A stretch of DNA of 64,000 nucleotides, from positions 38,368,426 to 38,432,425 of the forward strand of contig CP136064.1 in assembly GCA_032622095.1 (NCBI GenBank). The letters run 5' to 3'. Both the position numbers and the translations under genes were made by a program. This stretch comes from Siphonodentalium dalli. Taxonomy: Eukaryota > Mollusca > Scaphopoda > Gadilida > Siphonodentaliidae. Positions 1 through 13,700 of the stretch are shown piece after piece. The notes below the pieces were generated by a model. The model was not told the DNA's origin. It saw only the letters and a program-made list of their open reading frames with translations, and searched no databases. Numbering within the stretch: position 1 is the first letter of the stretch; every line of letters starts with the position of its first letter.

Positions 1-3000
1 TCAAGTTTACATTTAATCATCGTTTTATCAAGTTATTTGGACAGAGAAAAGCTTCCTAGTCAGTCCCACAATTTGGTCAGTTCTGGTGTGATATGGAAAC
101 GAGCACTAGTCAGTAGTGGTGTTGGACTGGGAACCAGTCATCTTACGGTTGAGTTATCGATTTCAAGTTTACATTTAATCATCGTTTTATCAAGTTATTT
201 GGACAGAGAAAAGCTTCCTAGTCAGTCCCACAATTTGGTCAGTTCTGGTGTGATATGGAAACTAGCACTAGCCAGTAGTGGTGTTGGACTGGGAACCAGT
301 CATCTTACGGTTGAGTTATCGATTTCAAGTTTATATTTAATCATCGTTTTATCAAGTTATTTGGACAGAGAACAGCTTTCTAGTCAGTCCCACAATTTGG
401 TCAGTTCTGATGTGATATGAAAACTAGCACTAGCCAGTAGTGGTGTTGGATTGGGAACCAGTCATCTTATGTTTGAGTTACCAATTTGAAGTTAATATTT
501 GTTCATCATTTTATCAATTTTGACAGAGAAAAGCTTCCTAGTCAGTCCCACTATTTAGTCAGTTCTGGTGTGATATGAAAACTAGCACTAGCCAGTAGTG
601 GTGCTGGACTGGGAACCAGTCATCTTATGGTTGAGTTATCGATTTCAAGTTTACATTTAATCATCGTTTTATCAAGTTATTTGGACAGAGAACAGCTTTC
701 TAGTCAGTCCCACAATTTGGTCAGTTCTGGTGTGATATGAAAACTAGCACTAGCCAGTAGTGGTGTTGGACTGGGAACCAGTCATCTTATGTTTGAGTTA
801 CCAATTTGAAGTTAATATTTGTTCATCATTTTATCAATTTTGACAGAGAAAAGCTTCCTAGTCAGTCCCACTATTTAGTCAGTTCTGGTGTGATATGAAA
901 ACTAGCACTAGCCAGTAGTGGTGCTGGACTGGGAACCAGTCATCTTATGGTTGAGTTATCGATTTCAAGTTTACATTTAATCATCGTTTTATCAAGTTAT
1001 TTGGACAGAGAAAAGCTTCCTAGTCAGTCCCACAATTTGGTCAGTTCTGGTGTGATATGGAAACGAGCACTAGTCAGTAGTGGTGTTGGACTGGGAACCA
1101 GTCATCTTACGGTTGAGTTATCGATTTCAAGTTTATATTTAATCATCGTTTTATCAAGTTATTTGGACAGAGAACAGCTTTCTAGTCAGTCCCACTAATT
1201 GGTCAGTTCTGGTGTGATATGAAAACTAGCACTAGCCAGTAGTGGTGTTGGACTGGGAACCAGTCATCTTATGTTTGAGTTACCAATTTGAAGTTAATAT
1301 CTGTTCATCATTTTATCAATTTTGACAGAGAAAAGCTTCCTAGTCAGTCCCACTATTTAGTCAGTTCTGGTGTGATATGAAAACTAGCACTAGCCAGTAG
1401 TGGTGCTGGACTGGGAACCAGTCATCTTATGGTTGAGTTATCGATTTCAAGTTTACATTTAATCATCGTTTTATCAAGTTATTTGGACAGAGAACAGCTT
1501 TCTAGTCAGTCCCACAATTTGGTCAGTTCTGGTGTGATATGAAAACTAGCACTAGCCAGTAGTGGTGTTGGACTGGGAACCAGTCATCTTATGTTTGAGT
1601 TACCAATTTGAAGTTAATATTTGTTCATCATTTTATCAATTTTGACAGAGAAAAGCTTCCTAGTCAGTCCCACTATTTAGTCAGTTCTGGTGTGATATGA
1701 AAACTAGCACTAGCCAGTAGTGGTGGTGGACTGGGAACCAGTCATCTTATGGTTGAGTTATCGATTTCAAGTTTACATTTAGTCATCGTTTTATCAAGTT
1801 ATTTTGACAGAGAAAAGCTTCCTAGTCAGTCCCACAATTTGGTCAGATCTGGTGTGATATGGAAACAAGCACTAGCCAGTAGTGGTGTTGGACTGGGAAC
1901 CAGTCATCTTATGGTTGAGTTATCGATTTCAAGTTTATATTTAATCATCGTTTTATCAAGTTATTTGGACAGAGAACAGCTTTCTAGTCAGTCCCACAAT
2001 TTGGTCAGTTCTGGTGTGATATGAAAACTAGCACTAGCTAGTAGTGGTGTTGGACTGGGAACCAGTCATCTTATGTTTGAGTTACCAATTTGAAGTTAAT
2101 ATTTGTCCATCATTTTATCAATTTTGACAGAGAAAAGCTTCCTAGTCAGTCCCACTATTTAGTCAGTTCTGGTGTGATATGAAAACTAGCACTAGCCAGT
2201 AGTGGTGCTGGACTGGGAACCAGTCATCTTATGGTTGAGTTATCGATTTCAAGTTTACATTTAATCATCGTTTTATCAAGTTATTTGGACAGAGAAAAGC
2301 TTCCTAGTCAGTCCCACAATTTGGTCAGTTCTGGTGTGATATGGAAACTAGCACTAGCCAGTAGTGGTGTTGGACTGGGAACCAGTCATCTTACGGTTGA
2401 GTTATCGATTTAAAGTTTATATTTAATCATCGTTTTATCAAGTTATTCGGACAGAGAACAGCTTTCTAGTCAGTCCCACTAATTGGTCAGTTCTGGTGTG
2501 ATATGAAAACTAGCACTAGCCAGTAGTGGTGCTGGACTGGGAACCAGTCATCTTATGGTTGAGTTATCGATTTCAAGTTTACATTTAATCATCGTTTTAT
2601 CAAGTTATTTGGACAGAGAAAAGCTTCCTAGTCAGTCCCACAATTTGGTCAGTTCTGGTGTGATATGGAAACGAGCACTAGTCAGTAGTGGTGTTGGACT
2701 GGGAACCAGTCATCTTACGGTTGAGTTATCGATTTCAAGTTTACATTTAATCATCGTTTTATCAAGTTATTTGGACAGAGAAAAGCTTCCTAGTCAGTCC
2801 CACAATTTGGTCAGTTCTGGTGTGATATGGAAACTAGCACTAGCCAGTAGTGGTGTTGGACTGGGAACCAGTCATCTTACGGTTGAGTTATCGATTTCAA
2901 GTTTATATTTAATCATCGTTTTATCAAGTTATTTGGACAGAGAACAGCTTTCTAGTCAGTCCCACAATTTGGTCAGTTCTGATGTGATATGAAAACTAGC

Positions 3001-6000
3001 ACTAGCCAGTAGTGGTGTTGGACTGGGAACCAGTCATCTTATGTTTGAGTTACCAATTTGAAGTTAATATTTGTTCATCATTTTATCAATTTTGACAGAG
3101 AAAAGCTTCCTAGTCAGTCCCACTATTTAGTCAGTTCTGGTGTGATATGAAAACTAGCACTAGCCAGTAGTGGTGCTGGACTGGGAACCAGTCATCTTAT
3201 GGTTGAGTTATCGATTTCAAGTTTACATTTAATCATCGTTTTATCAAGTTATTTGGACAGAGAACAGCTTTCTAGTCAGTCCCACAATTTGGTCAGTTCT
3301 GGTGTGATATGAAAACTAGCACTAGCCAGTAGTGGTGTTGGACTGGGAACCAGTCATCTTATGTTTGAGTTACCAATTTGAAGTTAATATTTGTTCATCA
3401 TTTTATCAATTTTGACAGAGAAAAGCTTCCTAGTCAGTCCCACTATTTAGTCAGTTCTGGTGTGATATGAAAACTAGCACTAGCCAGTAGTGGTGCTGGA
3501 CTGGGAACCAGTCATCTTATGGTTGAGTTATCGATTTCAAGTTTACATTTAGTCATCGTTTTATCAAGTTATTTGGACATAGAAAAGCTTCCTAGTCAGT
3601 CCCACAATTTGGTCAGTTCTGGTGTGATATGGAAACTAGCACTAGCCAGTAGTGGTGTTGGACTGGGAACCAGTCATCTTACGGTTGAGTTATCGATTTC
3701 AAGTTTATATTTAATCATCGTTTTATCAAGTTATTTGGACAGAGAACAGCTTTCTAGTCAGTCCCACAATTTGGTCAGTTCTGGTGTGATATGAAAACTA
3801 GCACTAGCCAGTAGTGGTGTTGGACTGGGAACCAGTCATCTTATGTTTGAGTTACCAATTTGAAGTTAATATTTGTTCAGCATTTTTATCAATTTTGACA
3901 GAGAAAAGCTTCCTAGTCAGTCCCACTATTTAGTCAGTTCTGGTGTGATATGAAAACTAGCACTAGCCAGTAGTGGTGTTGGACTGGGAACCAGTCATCT
4001 TACGGTTGAGTTATCGATTTCAAGTTTATATTTAATCATCGTTTTATCAAGTTATTTGGACAGAGAAAAGCTTCCTAGTCAGTCCCACAATTTGGTCAGT
4101 TCTGGTGTGATATGAAAACTAGCACTAGCCAGTAGTGGTGTTGGACTGGGAACCAGTCATCTTATGTTTGAGTTACCAATTTGAAGTTAATATTTGTTCA
4201 TCATTTTATCAATTTTGACAGAGAAAAGCTTCCTAGTCAGTCCCACTATTTAGTCAGTTCTGGTGTGATATGAAAACTAGCACTAGCCAGTAGTGGTGGT
4301 GGACTGGGAACCAGTCATCTTATGGTTGAGTTATCGATTTCAAGTTTACATTTAGTCATCATTTTATCAAGTTATTTTGACAGAGAAAAGCTTCCTAGTC
4401 AGTCCCACTATTTAGTCAGTTCTGGTGTGATATGAAAACTAGCACTAGCCAGTAGTGGTGTTGGACTGGGAACCAGTCATCTTACGGTTGAGTTATCGAT
4501 TTCAAGTTTATATTTAATCATCGTTTTATCAAGTTATTTGGACAGAGAAAAGCTTCCTAGTCAGTCCCACAATTTGGTCAGTTCTGGTGTGATATGGAAA
4601 CTAGCACTAGCCAGTAGTGGTGTTGGACTGGGAACCAGTCATCTTACGGTTGAGTTATCGATTTAAAGTTTATATTTAATCATCGTTTTATCAAGTTATT
4701 CGGACAGAGAACAGCTTTCTAGTCAGTCCCACTATTTAGTCAGTTCTGGTGTGATATGAAAACTAGCACTAGCCAGTAGTGGTGCTGGACTGGGAACCAG
4801 TCATCTTATGGTTGAGTTATCGATTTCAAGTTTACATTTAATCATCGTTTTATCAAGTTATTTGGACAGAGAAAAGCTTCCTAGTCAGTCCCACAATTTG
4901 GTCAGTTCTGGTGTGATATGGAAACTAGCACTAGCCAGTAGTGGTGTTGGACTGGGAACCAGTCATCTTATGTTTGAGTTACCAATTTGAAGTTAATATT
5001 TGTCAATCATTTTATCAATTTTGACAGAGAAAAGCTTCCTAGTCAGTCCCACTATTTAGTCAGTTCTGGTGTGATATGAAAACTAGCACTAGCCAGTAGT
5101 GGTGCTGGACTGGGAACCAGTCATCTTATGGTTGAGTTATCGATTTCAAGTTTACATTTAATCATCGTTTTATCAAGTTATTTGGACAGAGAAAAGCTTC
5201 CTAGTCAGTCCCACAATTTGGTCAGTTCTGGTGTGATATGGAAACTAGCACTAGCCAGTAGTGGTGTTGGACTGGGAACCAGTCATCTTACGGTTGAGTT
5301 ATCGATTTCAAGTTTATATTTAATCATCGTTTTATCAAGTTATTCGGACAGAGAACAGCTTTCTAGTCAGTCCCACTAATTGGTCAGTTCTGGTGTGATA
5401 TGAAAACTAGCACTAGCCAGTAGTGGTGCTGGACTGGGAACCAGTCATCTTATGGTTGAGTTATCGATTTCAAGTTTACATTTAATCATCGTTTTATCAA
5501 GTTATTTGGACAGAGAAAAGCTTCCTAGTCAGTCCCACAATTTGGTCAGTTCTGGTGTGATATGGAAACTAGCACTAGCCAGTAGTGGTGTTGGACTGGG
5601 AACCAGTCATCTTACGGTTGAGTTATCGATTTCAAGTTTATATTTAATCATCGTTTTATCAATTATTTGGACAGAGAACAGCTTTCTAGTCAGTCCCACA
5701 ATTTGGTCAGTTCTGGTGTGATATGAAAACTAGCACTAGCCAGTAGTGGTGTTGGACTGGGAACCAGTCATCTTATGTTTGAGTTACCAATTTGAAGTTA
5801 ATATTTGTTCATCATTTTATCAATTTTGACAGAGAAAAGCTTCCTAGTCAGTCCCACTATTTAGTCAGTTCTGGTGTGATATGAAAACTAGCACTAGCCA
5901 GTAGTGGTGCTGGACTGGGAACCAGTCATCTTATGGTTGAGTTATCGATTTCAAGTTTACATTTAATCATCGTTTTATCAAGTTATTTGGACAGAGAAAA

Positions 6001-9000
6001 GCTTCCTAGTCAGTCCCACAATTTGGTCAGTTCTGGTGTGATATGGAAACTAGCACTAGCCAGTAGTGGTGTTGGACTGGGAACCAGTCATCTTACGGTT
6101 GAGTTATCGATTTCAAGTTTATATTTAATCATCGTTTTATCAAGTTATTTGGACAGAGAACAGCTTTCTAGTCAGTCCCACTAATTGGTCAGTTCTGGTG
6201 TGATATGAAAACTAGCACTAGCAAGTAGTGGTGCTGGACTGGGAACCAGTCATCTTATGGTTGAGTTATCGATTTCAAGTTTACATTTAAACATCGTTTT
6301 ATCAAGTTATTTGGACAGAGAAAAGCTTCCTAGTCAGTGATATGGAAACTAGCACTAGCCAGTAGTGGTGTTTGACTGGGAACCAGTCATCTTACGGTTG
6401 AGTTATCAATTTCAAGTTTATATTTAATCATCGTTTTATCAAGTTATTTGGACAGAGAACAGCTTTCTAGTCAGTCCCACAATTTGGTCAGTTCTGGTGT
6501 GATATGAAAACTAGCACTAGCCAGTAGTGGTGTTGGACTGGGAACCAGTCATCTTATGTTTGAGTTACCAATTTGAAGTTAATATTTGTTCATCATTTGA
6601 TCAATTTTGACAAAGAAAAGCTTCCTAGTCAGTCCCACTATTTAGTCAGTTCTGGTATGAAAACTAGCACTAGCTAGTAGTGGTGTTGGACTGGGAACCA
6701 GTCATCTTATGTTTGAGTTACCAATTTGAAGTTAATATTTGTCCATCATTTTATCAATTTTGACAGAGAAAAGCTTCCTAGTCAGTCCCACTATTTAGTC
6801 AGTTCTGGTGTGATATGAAAACTAGCACTAGCCAGTAGTGGTGCTGGACTGGGAACCAGTCATCTTATGGTTGAGTTATCGATTTCAAGTTTACATTTAA
6901 TCATCGTTTTATCAAGTTATTTGGACAGAGAAAAGCTTCCTAGTCAGTCCCACAATTTGGTCAGTTCTGGTGTGATATGGAAACTAGCACTAGCCAGTAG
7001 TGGTGTTGGACTGGGAACCAGTCATCTTACGGTTGAGTTATCGATTTCAAGTTTATATTTAATCATCGTTTTATCAAGTTATTTGGACAGAGAACAGCTT
7101 TCTAGTCAGTCCCACTAATTGGTCAGTTCTGGTGTGATATGAAAACTAGCACTAGCCAGTAGTGGTGCTGGACTGGGAACCAGTCATCTTATGGTTGAGT
7201 TATCGATTTCAAGTTTACATTTAATCATCGTTTTATCAAGTTATTTTGACAGAGAAAAGCTTCCTAGTCAGTCCCACAATTTGGTCAGTTCTGGTGTGAT
7301 ATGAAAACTAGCACTAGCCAGTAGTGGTGTTGGACTGGGAACCAGTCATCTTATGTTTGAGTTACCAATTTGAAGTTAATATTTGTTCATCATTTTATCA
7401 ATTTTGACAGAGAAAAGCTTCCTAGTCAGTCCCACTATTTAGTCAGTTCTGGTGTGATATGAAAACTAGCACTAGCCAGTAGTGGTGATGGACTGGGAAC
7501 CAGTCATCTTATGGTTGAGTTATCAATTTCAAGTTTACATTTAATCATCGTTTTATCAAGTTATTTGGACAGAGAAAAGCTTCCTAGTCAGTCCCACAAT
7601 TTGGTCAGTTCTGGTGTGATATGGAAACTAGCACTAGCCAGTAGTGGTGTTGGACTGGGAACCAGTCATCTTACGGTTGAGTTATCGATTTCAAGTTTAT
7701 ATTTAATCATCGTTTTATCAATTATTTGGACAGAGAACAGCTTTCTAGTCAGTCCCACAATTTGGTCAGTTCTGGTGTGATATGAAAACTAGCACTAGCC
7801 AGTAGTGGTGTTGGACTGGGAACCAGTCATCTTATGTTTGAGTTACCAATTTGAAGTTAATATTTGTTCATCATTTTATCAATTTTGACAGAGAAAAGCT
7901 TCCTAGTCAGTCCCACTATTTAGTCAGTTCTGGTGTGATATGAAAACTAGCACTAGCCAGTAGTGGTGCTGGACTGGGAACCAGTCATCTTATGGTTGAG
8001 TTATCGATTTCAAGTTTACATTTAATCATCGTTTTATCAAGTTATTTGGACAGAGAAAAGCTTCCTAGTCAGTCCCACAATTTGGTCAGTTCTGGTGTGA
8101 TATGGAAACTAGCACTAGCCAGTAGTGGTGTTGGACTGGGAACCAGTCATCTTACGGTTGAGTTATCGATTTCAAGTTTATATTTAATCATCGTTTTATC
8201 AAGTTATTTGGACAGAGAACAGCTTTCTAGTCAGTCCCACTAATTGGTCAGTTCTGGTGTGATATGAAAACTAGCACTAGCAAGTAGTGGTGCTGGACTG
8301 GGAACCAGTCATCTTATGGTTGAGTTATCGATTTCAAGTTTACATTTAATCATCGTTTTATCAAGTTATTTGGACAGAGAAAAGCTTCCTAGTCAGTCCC
8401 ACAATTTGGTCAGTTCTGGTGTGATATGGAAACTAGCACTAGCCAGTAGTGGTGTTTGACTGGGAACCAGTCATCTTACGGTTGAGTTATCAATTTCAAG
8501 TTTATATTTAATCATCGTTTTATCAAGTTATTTGGACAGAGAACAGCTTTCTAGTCAGTCCCACAATTTGGTCAGTTCTGGTGTGATATGAAAAACTAGC
8601 ACTAGCCAGTAGTGGTGTTGGACTGGGAACCAGTCATCTTATGTTTGAGTTACCAATTTGAAGTTAATATTTGTTCATCATTTGATCAATTTTGACAGAG
8701 AAAAGCTTCCTAGTCAGTCCCACTATTTAGTCAGTTCTGGTATGAAAACTAGCACTAGCTAGTAGTGGTGTTGGACTGGGAACCAGTCATCTTATGTTTG
8801 AGTTACCAATTTGAAGTTAATATTTGTCCATCATTTTATCAATTTTGACAGAGAAAAGCTTCCTAGTCAGTCCCACTATTTAGTCAGTTCTGGTGTGATA
8901 TGAAAACTAGCACTAGCCAGTAGTGGTGCTGGACTGGGAACCAGTCATCTTATGGTTGAGTTATCGATTTCAAGTTTACATTTAATCATCGTTTTATCAA

Positions 9001-9918
9001 GTTATTTGGACAGAGAAAAGCTTCCTAGTCAGTCCCACAATTTGGTCAGTTCTGGTGTGATATGGAAACTAGCACTAGCCAGTAGTGGTGTTGGACTGGG
9101 AACCAGTCATCTTACGGTTGAGTTATCGATTCAAGTTTATATTTAATCATCGTTTTATCAAGTTATTTGGACAGAGAACAGCTTTCTAGTCAGTCCCACT
9201 AATTGGTCAGTTCTGGTGTGATATGAAAACTAGCACTAGCCAGTAGTGGTGCTGGACTGGGAACCAGTCATCTTATGGTTGAGTTATCGATTTCAAGTTT
9301 ACATTTAATCATCGTTTTATCAAGTTATTTTGACAGAGAAAAGCTTCCTAGTCAGTCCCACAATTTGGTCAGTTCTGGTGTGATATGAAAACTAGCACTA
9401 GCCAGTAGTGGTGTTGGACTGGGAACCAGTCATCTTATGTTTGAGTTACCAATTTGAAGTTAATATTTGTTCATCATTTTATCAATTTTGACAGAGAAAA
9501 GCTTCCTAGTCAGTCCCACTATTTAGTCAGTTCTGGTGTGATATGAAAACTAGCACTAGCCAGTAGTGGTGCTTGACTGGGAACCAGTCATCTTATGGTT
9601 GAGTTATCAATTTCAAGTTTACATTTAATCATCGTTTTATCAAGTTATTTGGACAGAGAAAAGCTTCCTAGTCAGTCCCACAATTTGGTCAGTTCTGGTG
9701 TGATATGGAAACTAGCACTAGCCAGTAGTGGTATTGGACTGGGAACCAGTCATCTTACGGTTGAGTTATCGATTTCAAGTTTATATTTAATCATCGTTTT
9801 ATCAAGTTATTTGGACAGAGAACAGCTTTCTAGTCAGTCCCACTAATTGGTCAGTTCTGGTGTGATATGAAAACTAGCACTAGCCAGTAGTGGTGCTGGA
9901 CTGGGAACCAGTCATCTT
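1..9918. repeat. Irregular left part of the satellite array with local segmental duplications
   Basis: A and B monomers alternate here without one fixed higher-order period, but diagnostic variants show block duplications. The stretch around 37-930 recurs about 2,572 bp downstream (both carry a GATGTGATATGA variant, near 408 and 2,980). The block 5,452-7,510 recurs at 7,511-9,594, sharing a variant lacking one G in TCAATTATTTGG and a TTCTGGTATGAAAAC deletion (6,651 and 8,736). The block 947 to about 2,540 recurs at 9,919 to about 11,512 with offset 8,972. A private deletion of about 25 bp lies at 6,338, where CTAGTCAG joins TGATATGG. Confidence 0.85.
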
Positions 9919-10720
9919 ATGGTTGAGTTATCGATTTCAAGTTTACATTTAATCATCGTTTTATCAAGTTATTTGGACAGAGAAAAGCTTCCTAGTCAGT
10001 CCCACAATTTGGTCAGTTCTGGTGTGATATGGAAACGAGCACTAGTCAGTAGTGGTGTTGGACTGGGAACCAGTCATCTTACGGTTGAGTTATCGATTTC
10101 AAGTTTATATTTAATCATCGTTTTATCAAGTTATTTGGACAGAGAACAGCTTTCTAGTCAGTCCCACTAATTGGTCAGTTCTGGTGTGATATGAAAACTA
10201 GCACTAGCCAGTAGTGGTGTTGGACTGGGAACCAGTCATCTTATGTTTGAGTTACCAATTTGAAGTTAATATCTGTTCATCATTTTATCAATTTTGACAG
10301 AGAAAAGCTTCCTAGTCAGTCCCACTATTTAGTCAGTTCTGGTGTGATATGAAAACTAGCACTAGCCAGTAGTGGTGCTGGACTGGGAACCAGTCATCTT
10401 ATGGTTGAGTTATCGATTTCAAGTTTACATTTAATCATCGTTTTATCAAGTTATTTGGACAGAGAACAGCTTTCTAGTCAGTCCCACAATTTGGTCAGTT
10501 CTGGTGTGATATGAAAACTAGCACTAGCCAGTAGTGGTGTTGGACTGGGAACCAGTCATCTTATGTTTGAGTTACCAATTTGAAGTTAATATTTGTTCAT
10601 CATTTTATCAATTTTGACAGAGAAAAGCTTCCTAGTCAGTCCCACTATTTAGTCAGTTCTGGTGTGATATGAAAACTAGCACTAGCCAGTAGTGGTGGTG
10701 GACTGGGAACCAGTCATCTT

Positions 10721-13700
10721 ATGGTTGAGTTATCGATTTCAAGTTTACATTTAGTCATCGTTTTATCAAGTTATTTTGACAGAGAAAAGCTTCCTAGTCA
10801 GTCCCACAATTTGGTCAGATCTGGTGTGATATGGAAACAAGCACTAGCCAGTAGTGGTGTTGGACTGGGAACCAGTCATCTTATGGTTGAGTTATCGATT
10901 TCAAGTTTATATTTAATCATCGTTTTATCAAGTTATTTGGACAGAGAACAGCTTTCTAGTCAGTCCCACAATTTGGTCAGTTCTGGTGTGATATGAAAAC
11001 TAGCACTAGCTAGTAGTGGTGTTGGACTGGGAACCAGTCATCTTATGTTTGAGTTACCAATTTGAAGTTAATATTTGTCCATCATTTTATCAATTTTGAC
11101 AGAGAAAAGCTTCCTAGTCAGTCCCACTATTTAGTCAGTTCTGGTGTGATATGAAAACTAGCACTAGCCAGTAGTGGTGCTGGACTGGGAACCAGTCATC
11201 TTATGGTTGAGTTATCGATTTCAAGTTTACATTTAATCATCGTTTTATCAAGTTATTTGGACAGAGAAAAGCTTCCTAGTCAGTCCCACAATTTGGTCAG
11301 TTCTGGTGTGATATGGAAACTAGCACTAGCCAGTAGTGGTGTTGGACTGGGAACCAGTCATCTTACGGTTGAGTTATCGATTTAAAGTTTATATTTAATC
11401 ATCGTTTTATCAAGTTATTTGGACAGAGAACAGCTTTCTAGTCAGTCCCACTAATTGGTCAGTTCTGGTGTGATATGAAAACTAGCACTAGCCAGTAGTG
11501 GTGCTGGACTGGGAACCAGTCATCTTATGGTTGAGTTATCGATTTCAAGTTTACATTTAATCATCGTTTTATCAAGTTATTTTGACAGAGAAAAGCTTCC
11601 TAGTCAGTCCCACAATTTGGTCAGTTCTGGTGTGATATGAAAACTAGCACTAGCCAGTAGTGGTGTTGGACTGGGAACCAGTCATCTTATGTTTGAGTTA
11701 CCAATTTGAAGTTAATATTTGTTCATCATTTTATCAATTTTGACAGAGAAAAGCTTCCTAGTCAGTCCCACTATTTAGTCAGTTCTGGTGTGATATGAAA
11801 ACTAGCACTAGCCAGTAGTGGTGCTGGACTGGGAACCAGTCATCTTATGGTTGAGTTATCAATTTCAAGTTTACATTTAATCATCGTTTTATCAAGTTAT
11901 TTGGACAGAGAAAAGCTTCCTAGTCAGTCCCACAATTTGGTCAGTTCTGGTGTGATATGGAAACTAGCACTAGCCAGTAGTGGTGTTGGACTGGGAACCA
12001 GTCATCTTACGGTTGAGTTATCGATTTCAAGTTTATATTTAATCATCGTTTTATCAAGTTATTTGGACAGAGAACAGCTTTCTAGTCAGTCCCACTAATT
12101 GGTCAGTTCTGGTGTGATATGAAAACTAGCACTAGCCAGTAGTGGTGCTGGACTGGGAACCAGTCATCTTATGGTTGAGTTATCGATTTCAAGTTTACAT
12201 TTAATCATCGTTTTATCAAGTTATTTGGACAGAGAAAAGCTTCCTAGTCAGTCCCACAATTTGGTCAGTTCTGGTGTGATATGGAAACTAGCACTAGCCA
12301 GTAGTGGTGTTTGACTGGGAACCAGTCATCTTATGGTTGAGTTATCGATTTCAAGTTTACATTTAATCATCGTTTTATCAAGTTATTTGGACAGAGAACA
12401 GCTTTCTAGTCAGTCCCACAATTTGGTCAGTTCTGGTGTGATATGAAAACTAGCACTAGCCAGTAGTGGTGTTGGACTGGGAACCAGTCATCTTATGTTT
12501 GAGTTACCAATTTGAAGTTAATATTTGTTCATCATGTTATCAATTTTGACAGAGAAAAGCTTCCTATTCAGTCCCACTATTTAGTCAGTTCTGGTGTGAT
12601 ATGAAAACTAGCACTAGCCAGTAGTGGTGGTGGACTGGGAACCAGTCATCTTATGGTTGAGTTATCGATTTCAAGTTTACATTTAGTCATCGTTTTATCA
12701 AGTTATTTTGACAGAGAAAAGCTTCCTAGTCAGTCCCACAATTTGGTCAGATCTGGTGTGATATGGAAACTAGCACTAGCCAGTAGTGGTGTTGGACTGG
12801 GAACCAGTCATCTTATGGTTGAGTTATCGATTTCAAGTTTATATTTAATCATCGTTTTATCAAGTTATTTGGACAGAGAACAGCTTTCTAGTCAGTCCCA
12901 CAATTTGGTCAGTTCTGGTGTGATATGAAAACTAGCACTAGCTAGTAGTGGTGTTGGACTGGGAACCAGTCATCTTATGTTTGAGTTACCAATTTGAAGT
13001 TAATATTTGTCCATCATTTTATCAATTTTGACAGAGAAAAGCTTCCTAGTCAGTCCCACTATTTAGTCAGTTCTGGTGTGATATGAAAACTAGCACTAGC
13101 CAGTAGTGGTGCTGGACTGGGAACCAGTCATCTTATGGTTGAGTTATCGATTTCAAGTTTACATTTAATCATCGTTTTATCAAGTTATTTGGACAGAGAA
13201 AAGCTTCCTAGTCAGTCCCACAATTTGGTCAGTTCTGGTGTGATATGGAAACTAGCACTAGCCAGTAGTGGTGTTGGACTGGGAACCAGTCATCTTACGG
13301 TTGAGTTATCGATTTCAAGTTTATATTTAATCATCGTTTTATCAAGTTATTTGGACAGAGAACAGCTTTCTAGTCAGTCCCACTAATTGGTCAGTTCTGG
13401 TGTGATATGAAAACTAGCACTAGCCAGTAGTGGTGCTGGACTGGGAACCAGTCATCTTATGGTTGAGTTATCGATTTCAAGTTTACATTTAATCATCGTT
13501 TTATCAAGTTATTTTGACAGAGAAAAGCTTCCTAGTCAGTCCCACAATTTGGTCAGTTCTGGTGTGATATGAAAACTAGCACTAGCCAGTAGTGGTGTTG
13601 GACTGGGAACCAGTCATCTTATGTTTGAGTTACCAATTTGAAGTTAATATTTGTTCATCATTTTATCAATTTTGACAGAGAAAAGCTTCCTAGTCAGTCC

